A model generated the notes under the pieces. It was not told where the DNA came from. It did not search any database and was given only the letters and a program-made list of their open reading frames with translations. Below are positions 21,611-32,830 of a stretch of 64,000 bases of DNA, piece by piece. This DNA comes from Anoplopoma fimbria (Eukaryota > Chordata > Actinopteri > Perciformes > Anoplopomatidae). The translations under genes were made by a program, and so were the position numbers. Numbering within the stretch: the first letter of the stretch is position 1; each line of letters opens with the position of its first letter. The stretch is taken from contig NC_072451.1 of the NCBI RefSeq assembly GCF_027596085.1, positions 9,186,598 to 9,250,597 of the forward strand, written 5' to 3'.

Positions 21611-21939
21611 TTTACAACCGGCGCGTAATTAATGCAGGCTGACAGAGAGGAGAGGAAACAGATGAAGGTAGTTTGAGAGTTACAGAGGAGATTTTGGGGG
21701 AACACTAGTAAAAGCAGAGGGTATATGACAGAAAGAGACAGGAGGAGAGAGAGAAAGAGGGGGATAGAGAAGGGGAGGAACGAGGGATGATTGAGGAGAA
21801 GACAGAATCCAGTCTGCAGAAATATACTGAACTGACCAATTACATTTAATACACGGCCACTACGCTAACCTATACTCTCTCAACCTCTCCCTCTCTCTCT
21901 CTCTCTCCCCCCTCTCTCCCTCTCTCTCTTTGTGTGCTG

Positions 21940-22025
21940 CTTTAATAGGATATTGATCGACAGAGAGAGATTCGATTGGCCTGCCAGTGAATTGTGTAAT
22001 GGCTGCACAACGCCAAGGTCACCAG
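21940..22025. other. candidate conserved noncoding island
   Basis: A short complex island (GATATTGATCGACAGAG, AGATTCGATTGGCCTGCCAG, TGAATTGTGTAATGGC, AACGCCAAGGTCACCAGC) pinned between a CT-rich tract and a GT array. It includes a GCCAA NFI half-site and an AAGGTCA nuclear-receptor-type half-site. Confidence 0.3.
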
Positions 22026-22027
22026 CC

Positions 22028-22031
<4 letters not shown>

Positions 22032-22065
<34 letters not shown>
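22032..22065. repeat. (GT)n microsatellite
   Basis: GT array of about 17 units. Confidence 0.95.
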
Positions 22066-22068
<3 letters not shown>

Positions 22069-22172
22069 CTGTGTTCAATACCACCTCCTCCAACCCCAAA
22101 TCCCCCTCCACCCCCGGCCGACCACTTCTCATCTTCTGGTAAGCTATAGGCTTCAGTCACCCCTGCAGACCC

Positions 22173-22174
<2 letters not shown>

Positions 22175-22250
<76 letters not shown>
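22175..22250. repeat. (GT)n microsatellite
   Basis: Pure GT array of 38 units. Confidence 0.97.
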
Positions 22251-22251
<1 letters not shown>

Positions 22252-22424
22252 CATTCCCTCTATAAAACACCCAACATGTATAGCATGAGTGTAGCCTGTA
22301 CAGTATGAGTTACATACACACACATGCATATTCATTCAGTGTTTGTATGTCGATGCAAACTTCAGAGGGAGGCAGCGGCTGGAAGAAGTTCTCCACTTTG
22401 TTCCCCTCGTGATGATTTGTAATA

Positions 22425-22700
22425 ACTTTGGTGATTTTGGCATTTTAATGAGTTCTTTGGTTTAAGACCAACTACCCGTAGAACTAATGACATTCACATC
22501 AGCCTCAAATGGACTTTGTGTTTACTACTAATTTGTATATGCTAGCATGCTAACACACTGAAAGAAGATGGTAAAAATGGTAAACATTACGCCTGCTGTT
22601 AGCATTGTCACTGTGAGCATGTTGATGTTAGCATCCTGTGTCTAAATACAGCCCTGTATATCTATTGGCATGGCTGTAGACTCTTAGTCTGGTTCTGGCA
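22425..22700. repeat. interspersed teleost repeat ('gctagcatgctaaca' type)
   Basis: It contains TAATGACATTCACATCAGCC, TATGCTAGCATGCTAACACA, TGGTAAACATTA and TGTGAGCATGTTGATGTTAGC. I recognise these words, in this order, as a widely dispersed teleost repeat. The class is unknown to me and there is no coding capacity. Confidence 0.6.
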
Positions 22701-23074
22701 CCAAAAACCACAACACCCATGAGCCTCAGCTGCAATTGCTCAGAGGTGTGAATCAGAATTTTAGCATAACACCTATTTAATTCAGCTTTAGCTCGTTTCT
22801 GTTTTTCTTTTGCGTCACGCTGAAGCTCATGAGTTATGAGATTTAAACAGGTTTACAGTTCAAGTGTTGCTGAATAAATGATCAGGTCTTTCTGTTGGCT
22901 GTGTGAGTGTCTGAGTGTGCTTCCAGACACATATTTCATTGTCTATTTTTATCATTAATTGTTATAAATGAAAAGTGAAGAGTTAATGTTGTTGACTCAC
23001 ACACATGTACACATACACAATCACACACACCATGCAGGTACATTAGCTTTTAACAACCTGGAGTAGCTAGCAGG

Positions 23075-23197
<123 letters not shown>

Positions 23198-24888
23198 AGA
23201 CTCTCCTGCACTCTAATCTATAAGTGATTCTTCCAGAGCCGCATCACTGCAAATCTGCTGACCAACACAATACACACACACACCCACACACACACACTAG
23301 AGAAAGGGTGTGTGCATCTGTGAATACATTTGTGTCTGCTTGAATGCGTCTATGTGTGTGTGTGAGTATAACAATATAACCATAAAGTGTGTGTGCGTGT
23401 TGCACCAACATGAAACCAGCTCAGCTCTACAGCCAGAGATATTTACTACTTTTTATTTAACTTGTATTATATTAAATTGTGAACTCCTTTTTACACACTG
23501 ACAGAGTTTGTGGTTGCTGTTATCATTCCCTCTGTTCATACTGGCTGTGAAAAGAAAACATTGGCTCTACAAATGTTTTAAAACTATGAGAGCAGGGGCG
23601 TCAATAGACATAGTTTATTGCTTTGGGGCCCGTGGGGTGGGGGGGCTCTCCAACAATGAGATGGACAGAGAACAGGCTCTTGCTAGTGATTCAGATTGCC
23701 ACCTCAGATATATGCCTGTGTTCAAAAAACTGTAGCCTTATATTATGAAAAGTGGCCCAAAGGGCAAACCCATATCTTTCAAACTAAAAGCGGAACAAGT
23801 AACTAGCGCCAGTGATTAGCCTGCACCGGGGCCCGTCCTGACTACCTTACACCACTGTATCATAGTCACACTAAAAGAGTGAAAAGAAACATAAATGTTC
23901 AGGACATTCACTATAAATCTACTGCTCAGTATGTAGTAATACTGAGTGAAGACTACAGGAGGACCATGAAGTACAAGTACTGTAGAGTAATCTAATTCAA
24001 AACTGCTGCTCCCGTTAGACTTTTAAAACGCACCTCAGGCTAAGAGTCTTATAACTGTTCTTTGGTTAATGTTTAAGGTGCTTAAATGTTATTGCTCAGT
24101 ACAGACACCCATCTGTCTTGATTGTAGTCCGAAAAACCTCTTGTAGAGAGCAGATTGAGGACTGAAGGCAAGAAGAAATTAATGTGACTTCCAGGTTTGG
24201 TTCCAGAATTGAGGAAACCTCATTCAAAATCCCATTGACATTTTTACCAACTTTAACAGCGAAATATCCAGCCTTGGAACTCATCAGTATGTTGCGTGGC
24301 TCACTTAATATGTTACAAAAAGTTGATCTAAGATCCAATAACTCTGTTTATTTAATATTTCAGTTTTTAGCAACCTTTAACAAACACCATTTCCCATAAA
24401 TCCCCAGACCAGTCCAAATGGCAGGACAGAGAGGATTAAAAGCTGTAAATGTTTTTAGACAATAAATATTACAAAAAAGGATAAAGAAACCAAATTAAGA
24501 TGTTGTAAGAAACTGCTGGTATATTTTCATGGGAATTGTAGTTTTTTATGTGCTCACAAACTAATTGTTGTTTAAATTAATTAAAAACACAAAGGTTCAC
24601 ACCAGTGCTGTAGTGGAGCTGATTTATCTGAGAACAATATGTGAATGTTATGTAAAAGCAGTATCATGGGTAATCATTTCATCTGTGTTTGAACATTTTC
24701 ATATAGTTTTGTGGGCAAAATTCATCATTTTGTGAATTAACTAGAGCTGTCAAATGATTGCATTGGAGTGGAAGTAGAAAGTAGCATGGAAAGAAAATAC
24801 GCCAGTAAAGTACAAGCAAAGAGTATCAATAAATGTTCTACAGTACCTTAAGTTTAAACGCCACTGCAGACCTACGCAGAGCACCAGG

Positions 24889-24889
<1 letters not shown>

Positions 24890-24981
<92 letters not shown>
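24890..24981. repeat. (AC)n microsatellite
   Basis: Pure AC array of about 45 units. Confidence 0.97.
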
Positions 24982-24983
<2 letters not shown>

Positions 24984-25329
24984 CTATGGCAGGATGTGTG
25001 TGTGATTAAGTGACTATGTGAGATTTTGCATGCGCAGTGGCGTGCATCTGATCAGGCAGGGATCAGTGTGTGTGTGTGTGTGTGTGTGTGATCGATGGCT
25101 CTTTGATCAGGGGTCTCTGTGTGTGCTGACAGGCACTTTACATCGGCCTATTGTTAGCGGTGGGCGATCGACAGTCTCATATAGATCCCACTGCGCTCTC
25201 TGTCACTCTCTCTCTCTCTCTCTCTCCTGCATGTCGGCACTTTTAAAGGTCACGTTCGTCCCTCGTTCGCTCTCTCTCTCTCTCCTGTCCTTTCTGTCTA
25301 TCGCACGTCCATCTCGCCCCCCCCTCTGT

Positions 25330-25440
25330 CTCCAACACTCTGCAGTCTCTTGATCGCCCCTCCCATATTTCCTCTTAATTAAATTAGTTCAAAAAGAGAG
25401 ACTGCTCACAGCTGAGTGAAGGCAATCAAAATGTGTGGAA
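25330..25440. other. candidate conserved noncoding island near exon 4
   Basis: CTTAATTAAATTAGTTCAAA and CACAGCTGAGTGAAGGCAAT lie about 500 bases downstream of exon 4 in the transcript. There are paired homeodomain cores and an E-box CAGCTG. This is speculative. Confidence 0.25.
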
Positions 25441-25854
25441 TATTAAAATAATAAAAAAAATAATGTTTAAGTGTTATTTTACAGCATGATGTGGTATATT
25501 ATCAAAACTGTTGAAAAGTTTAGGGTTGAAAACTTTGGAATCAGGTGATAAAGAAAACATAGTTATTAATATTTTAATCCATTTCTAGATCCCCCCTAAA
25601 TGTTCCCGCATGACTGATAAACATTTTATTGTTTTTGTGTTCCTACGTCTTTAGTGACGTGTTCACTTTACAGCGGGAAAATATAACATCTCTGTACTGT
25701 ACTCTTTCCAGAGTATTCTTCATGGCTATGTGTGTGTGTTTTCTTTTTGTGTGTGTTCATTAAGCTGAGCAGCGTCTGGTTCAGTCTGGAGGAATTACAT
25801 TAGATCCTCTATCGATGACAGATCTGCAATCCAATCACTGCTCTGCCTCGCTCC

Positions 25855-25856
<2 letters not shown>

Positions 25857-25892
<36 letters not shown>

Positions 25893-25893
25893 T

Positions 25894-25925
<32 letters not shown>

Positions 25926-25926
25926 G
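25857..25926. repeat. (GA)n array downstream of the exon 4 donor
   Basis: A 70-base GA array with AAAGAGATAGAGTGA interruptions. On the transcript strand it is (UC)n and begins about 13 bases after the exon 4 donor. Confidence 0.95.
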
Positions 25927-25938
25927 GGAGGAACTTAC

Positions 25939-26013
25939 TCTGAGAGACTCGTACGAGTTCGGCCACCGTGAAGACGCCGGGCGTCACGAAGCTGTCCTGA
26001 AAACCCAGATGAC
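25939..26013 (-). CDS. nfia: nfia exon 4
   Basis: This 75-base exon encodes (G)[19 protein letters not shown], then VRVSQ, plus the first base of the next codon. It matches mammalian [24 protein letters not shown] closely. The acceptor is (CT)nCAG/GTCATC and the donor is CAGA/GTAAGT, both strong. It is a symmetric phase 1-1 exon, so skipping it would remove 25 residues without a frame change. Both flanks are (UC)n in the transcript: the acceptor tract itself is (CU)11, and another CU tract starts just after the donor. The encoded segment links the DNA-binding half to the activation half. Confidence 0.95.
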
Positions 26014-26129
26014 CTGAGAGAGAGAGAGAGAGAGAGGGTTCATTATTACATTAAATTATTATATTGATGACATTATCAGAATATTGACTGTAAAACTGAC
26101 TAAACGTTGATTTATTTTTAAATGAATAG

Positions 26130-27085
26130 AAGTAGTAAAGGAAAAAACTGTGGATGTAGTACCACTAGTAACAGTCTCAGTACCAGTAGTTGTATTAGTA
26201 TTAGTACAAGAAGTAGAAGTAGTATTGGCAGGTAGTAGTAGTACCAGTAGAAAGTTGAGATTGTGGCAGTAGCATTAGTAGTAGTTACAATGATTGTTGT
26301 AGATTCAAAAGCACCGGTAACACTAGTAGCATATGAGTTGTATTAATAGTAGTAAAGCAGTCGTAATGGTAGTCGTAGTATTAACAGTAGCAGTAGCATT
26401 AATTGTAGTAGTAGCATTAAAAATAGTTGTAGTAGAAACAGTAGCGATATACTTAAGACTAGTAGTACAGTAATAATAGTTGTAGTATTAACAATAGCAT
26501 TACAATGATTTGTAGTAGTACAGTAATAATAGTTGTAGATACAGTAGCAGTAGTCATAATAGTTGTATTGTCAGCTTTAACAGTAGTATCCTATCATTAG
26601 AATAAATAGTAATAATAAAAGCACTAGTAGAAGTAGTATTAGAAGCAGTAGTAGCCTATGAGTAGCATTAACGGTAGAAGTAGCAGTAGTAATAGTCCTA
26701 CTGGTAGCAGTAAAATTAATAGTTGTAGTATCAGTGTTAACAGTAGTAGTATCCGATATAATTGGTGGTAGCAGTATAAGTAGGTAGCAGTTTTAGCAGC
26801 AGTAGTAGCTGGAAAATAAATAGTAGTACTATCAGTAGTAACTGCAGTACCAGTACTAAAAAGAGCACCAGTGCCAGCAGATGCAGTAGTAGTAGTAGTA
26901 GTATTAATCATAGTATTAATGATAGTGCTTTCATTGGTAATAGTAACAGTAGTAGTAGTAGTAGTATAAATAGCAGTAGAAGCAGTAGTAGTAGTGCTGT
27001 CAGTGGTAATAGTAGTGGTAGTAGTAGCAGTAGTAGTGGCAGTAGTGGTAGTAGTAGCAGCAGCAGGATCAGTAGTAGTATAGAT
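26130..27085. repeat. degenerate (GTA)n trinucleotide array, about 950 bp
   Basis: AGTAGTAGTA blocks interspersed with AGCAGT, ATTAGTA, GTTGTAGTA and related words. It is read as Thr/Leu/Ile-rich frames on the minus strand, which are not genes. It is old and diverged at 26130-26870 and more regular at 26880-27085. Confidence 0.92.
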
Positions 27086-27224
27086 GAGAAGTGGAAGCTT
27101 CTGTTGCCCAACAAGGATAATTACTACCAGCTGGAAGTATTTCTTTGTATGTGTGTGTGTACTGACAAGTAGCTGGACCTCAGGGTCAAGGTCTAACACA
27201 CACACAAACCAGAGAGGATATCCT

Positions 27225-27225
<1 letters not shown>

Positions 27226-27306
<81 letters not shown>
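27226..27306. repeat. (AC)n microsatellite
   Basis: Pure AC array of about 40 units followed by imperfect CA-rich sequence to 27350. Confidence 0.97.
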
Positions 27307-27311
<5 letters not shown>

Positions 27312-27621
27312 TACTCACACACAAACACACACACATACACACACACACATAGTATACTGACATCCATCAACACCCACAGACAAAAAAAATCTGTTACACA
27401 CACTTCCCTGATCCAGCTTGTGTGTGTGAGTGTGTGTGAAAGGGAGATAAAACCACAGCCTCACTTTGTCTGACCACCAGGGTCAAACACGGGTCACCCT
27501 GAGTGTGTGAGTGTGTGTGTGTGTGTGTGTGAGTATATACAGCGCAATTTGTATAAGAGCGTACGTAGGTGTGTGTCCCCGGTGTACGTGTCTGTGTGTC
27601 TGTGTGTAAATGAGGTCTTAC

Positions 27622-27687
27622 CGTTCTCTGGCTGCTCCTTGATATCTGATTCGCTGGCCTGGTTGGGGCTTTCTGATTGGCCGGTTT
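27622..27687 (-). CDS. nfia: nfia exon 3
   Basis: This 66-base exon encodes (E)TGQSESPNQASESDIKEQPE, then N and the first base of Gly. It corresponds to mammalian [23 protein letters not shown]. The acceptor is TTTTTCTCCTCCAG/AA and the donor is AACG/GTAAGA. It is a symmetric phase 1-1 exon of 22 codons, so its skipping would keep the frame. It lies directly after the DNA-binding and dimerisation domain and forms an acidic, polar linker. It is the most 5' coding exon in the window; exon 2 is more than 36 kb upstream. Confidence 0.93.
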
Positions 27688-28178
27688 CTGGAGGAGAAAA
27701 ACAGATGAAGACTGATGAGGAGGAGTCCAACTTCAACATACTAAGAACACACACAAACACACAAACAGGAGCTCACAACGGTGCTGCCTCCTGATTGGAT
27801 TGTAAGTTCACTGACAGCTGGGAGTTTTTAACACCGACAAGAAAACACTCTTATTTAAGACATTATTAAATTAATTTATTGTTGAAACATGGACAGGTTG
27901 ACTTATGATGTGTAGTTACATGGAGACACGTTTTCTGTTTTATTATTTTTATTCATATGTTCTGTCCTGGTTGATGTTTTTTTCAGTTTTCTTATGGTGA
28001 CCTGAACATCAAATCATGTGGATGGATTTTAAAAATTTTCAAGACATAAACTTGAGTGAAACCCTGAGCAGCTCCATCACACATTAATACCAATGAGGTG
28101 TGTGTATGTGTGTGTGCATATGGAGCTGGATACCACAACACTTGGGTTTCACCTCTCACACACACACACGAACACGCA

Positions 28179-28179
<1 letters not shown>

Positions 28180-28272
<93 letters not shown>
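28180..28272. repeat. (CA)n microsatellite
   Basis: Pure CA array of about 46 units. Confidence 0.97.
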
Positions 28273-30230
28273 AGACTGCCTGGCAGAATCTACCTGCTGC
28301 AGCAGACAGGTGAGTGTTCATCCACACTCTTTACTGAAGTGCAACATCAGCACCACAGAGTCAGCAGGAGCCCTGAATTCAAAATTAACTTTAGTGAAAG
28401 TATAAAGCGGTAAAAAAAAGTACTGGAAACAAGTAGCAGAAGTAAAAGTACCCCTTATATTACCTTTTATTCTAATAAAATACAAAACTGTAATCAGGAA
28501 AATGTACTTAAAGTAATAAAAATATGTATATCTATTATTAATCATTTGTATTCATATATTTATTAATATTAATTCATAATTAAGAAATTCTATACATATA
28601 GTGTTAGAAATATATTGTAAAATTATGAATATTATTGAGGTTTGGTCCGCCATTTATTAATGAACTTATTAAATAATAACAATCATATTAAATCATATAT
28701 ATACTGTATATATATATATAAACAAATCTATATATATAAGATATATATACATTTGATATTTTTATTATAAAAAACAACCAATATTCTGTTAATTGACTTA
28801 CTGATTAATTGACTAATCTTTTTTGGCCGTACGTGGTTTATTTACAACTAAACATATTCTTTAAGCACTTTGTATGTTGTGTGTAAGAATCTTAATTTGT
28901 AAATTATCTAAAGCCGTCAGATAAATGGAGTGGAAAGAAAGTCGAAAGAAAGAAAGACTGAAGTAAAGTACGAGCGACATAAATTTATACTTAAGAACGG
29001 TACTTGAGAAAATGTTTTTAGTTGAAGACAACGAGACAAACTGACGGACAGAAAGACAGACGGGACCGAAACCAAAGCTGTCACTCTGCTCGTCACCCTG
29101 CAGAGGATTATGGGACGTGTTCAACATTATTTAACAGAGAAACTCTTTGGTGTTTTCTGAACGCAGCCCGTCTCCCTCCTCTTCTCTGTATCTGCCTCTG
29201 TTTTTCTCTGTTTATTTTCCCAGCATGCTCTCTGCTCCGATGCAGCTCCGCTCCTACAAATGATTTAGCGTCTTCAGGAGCATCGATCGGCCGCGCTGCA
29301 GATAAAATAGTCGGGGGGGAAGGAAATATCACCCATCACCCCACCCCCCCGCCCTGTAGCCGGCCGCCGCAGCAGGGGCTATGACTCAGGACCGGACTGA
29401 GACGGATGGAGTCCAGTCAGGTTTGGTTTTATAACAACGCCCAGTTCGGTGAAACCTTTTTAAAATTATGACGGAATCACCAAACACTAAACGTGATTCA
29501 ACTCTAAGAACTTGATTTCACATTAGCACAAACAGGACTTTGGGAACAATCGGTCTAAAATGAAGCGTTTCACTGAGTGTAAACTTGACATAGGTTCGGC
29601 ACCGAGCTGAAACAACACCATAAACCATATATCCATATATTGAGTAAACCATAGAATAAGCTTTTTGAACTAGCTGAGGGTTAATCAGGGTTAATGCATC
29701 TTTGTGTTTGTTTGAAAAACAAGCGAGCAGAAAAGGCGGCAAAGAGCAGGAAAGGCCTCAACGCTGAAAAAAGTGACGTGGTCTTCATGGATGCTTTGCT
29801 TGGATGGACTACCAGCTCATTAGTTACAACGACGGAAGCAGCCATATCAAATATCCATATAAAGATAATTCATATCCAAGGCTTTGATCAGGTATTTGTT
29901 TTAACACTAGGTTACTTATTTCTACTTCTACATAATGCTCAATTAATTTCCTAAAAACTTAAACTTTTTGCAGTGAGGCATCCCTGCCCTACACACACAC
30001 ACACACACTGAGACAAAGTGCAGCATTTATCAGCCTTGTTTTGCATGCTGTTCACTGTGTCTGTTTGCTTCAGCAGCCTAAAACAAAGAGCATCAGGGCT
30101 GAAACCACGGCAACCGGGGGGGGGGGGGGGGAACGACGACGAGGGGTGCTGCCGATGGGTGTGTGTTGGAGGGCACTTTCACACACTGCTCCCCTACCCC
30201 GTCAAACTCCCCCTCTCATTCAGCCGTCTC
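28273..30230. other. intron 2 stretch: AT-rich sequence and a complex island
   Basis: 28380-29010 is AT-rich with AAGTAC-type words (diverged interspersed repeat fragments) and a TTAATTGACTTACTGATTAA piece near 28786. 29225-29310 is a complex island (CTCCTACAAATGATTTAGCG, AGGAGCATCGATCGGCCGCG, CAGATAAAATAG). The rest shows nothing I recognise. Confidence 0.5.
30116..30131 (+). repeat. G16 homopolymer
   Basis: Sixteen consecutive G residues. It is a likely site of sequencing slippage and a possible G-quadruplex. Confidence 0.95.
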
Positions 30231-30234
30231 CCCC

Positions 30235-30290
30235 CCCCGTCCAGGTTAATTAAATATGCTAATGAGGCGTGGGAGCAGACCGGACCGTCT
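30235..30290. other. candidate conserved noncoding island
   Basis: GTTAATTAAATATGCTAATGAG combines a homeodomain palindrome with an octamer-like ATGCTAAT. It lies in otherwise GC-rich sequence. Confidence 0.3.
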
Positions 30291-30338
30291 GCATCCACCC
30301 CCCACTGAGGGGAGGGGGGGAATCCGAAAACAGACAGC

Positions 30339-31185
30339 AAAATAAAAGCCCTCTGTACACACCGGGAGAAACGCCGCTGAGATGAAGGAGAGGCCAACCC
30401 AGCGAGACCAGAGATCACAAACTGGGAACGGACTCCGTCTCTCTGTCTCAGAAGGCTAGAAATTAAAAGTTTAAAAAGTTGCTGCGGTCTTCTGCTTTCA
30501 ATTTGAAAGGCCCGGTCTAACTCCTCTCCTCCTTTCTAAGTCGTCCTCTTGTTCCCTTTCTCGTTTTTCAAAAACTCTCTCCAACACAGGTGTCAGAATA
30601 ACAGCCTTGCTAAAACAACACACCATACAGCTGTTATAACTGTTGCCATCCATGCTTTTATTTTTATAAAGGTGTCCTTTCCCCTCCATCTCCTCTTCTC
30701 TTTGCTCCTCTCTTCCCATCTATCTTTCAGTCTCCTCTTGGAAACACACAAGTTGTTGCTATCCATGCTTTCATTTTGAAAAGTTCTTAAAAGCAAGCCC
30801 TTTAAGCCCATTCATTTGCTTTCATATTTTCCTTATTTTATTTATATGTGTTTCCCTTGTCACTATTTCTCACAGCTTCAAAATAAAAGCCTTTATCTAC
30901 TCAACTATACTTTTCTTTTTAAAGGTGAGCTCTTTTCTCTTTCCTGTCTTTTCTTGTTTCCTGTCTCTCTCTTTCTCGCCGTACAAACATGCACATGCTT
31001 TTATTTTCAAAAATGTCTTTGACTCTGAGTCAATAGTCTGATGATGTCATCAATAAAATAATTGAATGTGAAATACTGAACCCTCTCTCTCTCTCTCTCT
31101 CTCTCTCTCAGTCACCAGGCTCCAAAGTAAAAACCTCCATTTAGGAACAAAAGCTGCTGCCATGCGCGCTTTTATTTTCAACAAG
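30339..31185. repeat. reiterated GCTTTTATTTT module
   Basis: The 11-mer GCTTTTATTTT or its complement occurs exactly at 30339, 30654, 30880, 30997 and 31168, and once more at 33942. Near-copies lie at about 30497 and 30768. Most are followed by AAAAG and a CT-rich block, suggesting a decayed repeat unit with a pyrimidine spacer. Confidence 0.6.
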
Positions 31186-31309
31186 TGGTGTTGACTGAGT
31201 TGTTCCCCTCCGTCTCTCTTTTCTCTCTTTTCCTCTTTTCTCCTCTTCCTCTCCAGGGCTTCAGCTATAGACTGAGTGTAGTGGACCGTGGAAATAAACA
31301 AAACAACAC

Positions 31310-31310
<1 letters not shown>

Positions 31311-31384
<74 letters not shown>
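31311..31384. repeat. (AC)n microsatellite
   Basis: Pure AC array of 37 units. Confidence 0.97.
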
Positions 31385-31386
<2 letters not shown>

Positions 31387-31844
31387 TCTCTAAAATGGGA
31401 ACCAAACTGACGTGAACACTTTTGTCTCTGCATTTGTTCGGCCCTCGCTCTACCTTCTGCTGTCGTCTCCCATGTGCTCTGTACAGCGCGCGCACACACA
31501 CACACACAAATACACACACACACACACAAATACACAGGCACACATGCACAGCACACACAAGCTTACACACACATTAGAGCACTTAGAAGAAAACAATGAA
31601 CCAAGAAAAGAGAGAGAGAGGGCAGAGGTCTTTCTCTCTCTCTCTCTCCGTCTGTGGGAAAGTCAAACTCAGTGGCCCCGGAGGTCGCTCGCCCGGCCCT
31701 GCTTTCTCTCTCTCTCTGACATGAACAGCCTCTTTTCTAGGAAAGGGGGGGGGGGGCTGTTTGGAGATTCCCAGAAAGGCCGAAAAGAGAGAGATAAGGC
31801 TGTTTGCATCTGAACTACTGTATTATATACATCTATATATTCTT

Positions 31845-31985
31845 TTGGTACCTTTGAAGTAAAACATTGAGTTACAAAGTACAATATTTGCCTGGAAAAT
31901 GGAAGTACTCGACGAAAAGTGCAAGTACATTAAAACTGCAAAATAAGTACACTAATGCACTAAGTGACATTCCACCACTGAACCA
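31845..31985. repeat. interspersed repeat fragment, 'AAGTACTT' family
   Basis: AGTACTCGACGAAAAGTGCAAG and GACATTCCACCACTGAACC match the terminal part of the 16105-16385 repeat. Confidence 0.5.
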
Positions 31986-32639
31986 CAATGGAGAAAGATC
32001 ATGAATATGTTTTTAAACCTCCACGCTCTTATTCTTATAAAGAAAAAAAGGAATCATGTACTACATTTAAAAAGTTTGGAGCCGCTTTTGGAGAGACCGC
32101 CGTGTCCATTTCCTGTGATTCTGTCCCAACATGGCCGCCAGAATAAGGCAGAAACCTCACCGTCGCTCAAATTTATTTTCTTCTTCTTTTGAATCTCAAG
32201 CATTTATTTAAAAATCTCTACAGATCTCTCTCTCTCTCTCTGGGCGAGTCAGACTGGGGTTGCGTTGTCGTCTCTTGGCAGAGCGACAGGCAAAACAAAG
32301 ACAGAGGGAAAAAAATAAGACAACACAAAAAGGAACAGTGATCTGTTTTGGCGGGCCAAGACGTTTTCTTTTTTCTCTGCGTGTTTGGCTGAGAGAGAGG
32401 CCGTTGACTCGGGCGAGAGACATGCCAAAGATACAGAGAGAGCGAAAGAGAGAGATTACTATGAAACCCGCTACGAGCACGTATCAAACTTCCTTTAAGG
32501 ACATGAGATGTTGATGTTGATGTTTTTGGTTTTTTTTACTGGAAGGATTTTGCTGTAGCCATTTGATCAGAAGTGACAACGTGGACGGAGAGAGTTTCCC
32601 GCCCGTCTGGGTGGCCGAGCAGTGGGAGAAAAAACAACC

Positions 32640-32830
32640 CCCGCCCCCTGGTCCTCCATATCGATCCGAGCCCTGATTTAGCTTTTAATGAAATGAGGAG
32701 ACTTATGAATTCATTTTTTTTATAAAGGCCACAAATCAGCTGCCTCTCTTAAGTCTCACACACAGAATAAATTAAGTCAGATCGAAGCACCGCCCCCACA
32801 GACAGCATCCGCAGGATTGGAGGAGGATGT
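32640..32830. other. candidate conserved noncoding block
   Basis: It contains CCATATCGATCCGAGCCCTG, ATTTAGCTTTTAATGAAATG and CTTATGAATTC, then TAAAGGCCACAAATCAGC. It is complex, with several homeodomain-type cores and an ATCGAT. Conservation was not tested. Confidence 0.3.

Larger units (their letters stand above)
26014..27621 (-). other. nfia: intron 3 of nfia (1,608 bp), almost entirely simple repeats
   Basis: From exon 3 towards exon 4 there is TG- and CA-rich sequence (27225-27560) and then about 950 bases of degenerate GTA/TAG trinucleotide repeat (26130-27085). The (GA)11 array at 26016-26037 forms the exon 4 pyrimidine tract. Very little unique sequence is present. Confidence 0.85.

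Noticed and set aside
26639..27403. 254-codon minus-strand frame with Thr repeats
   Set aside because: Product of the GTA and CA arrays in nfia intron 3.
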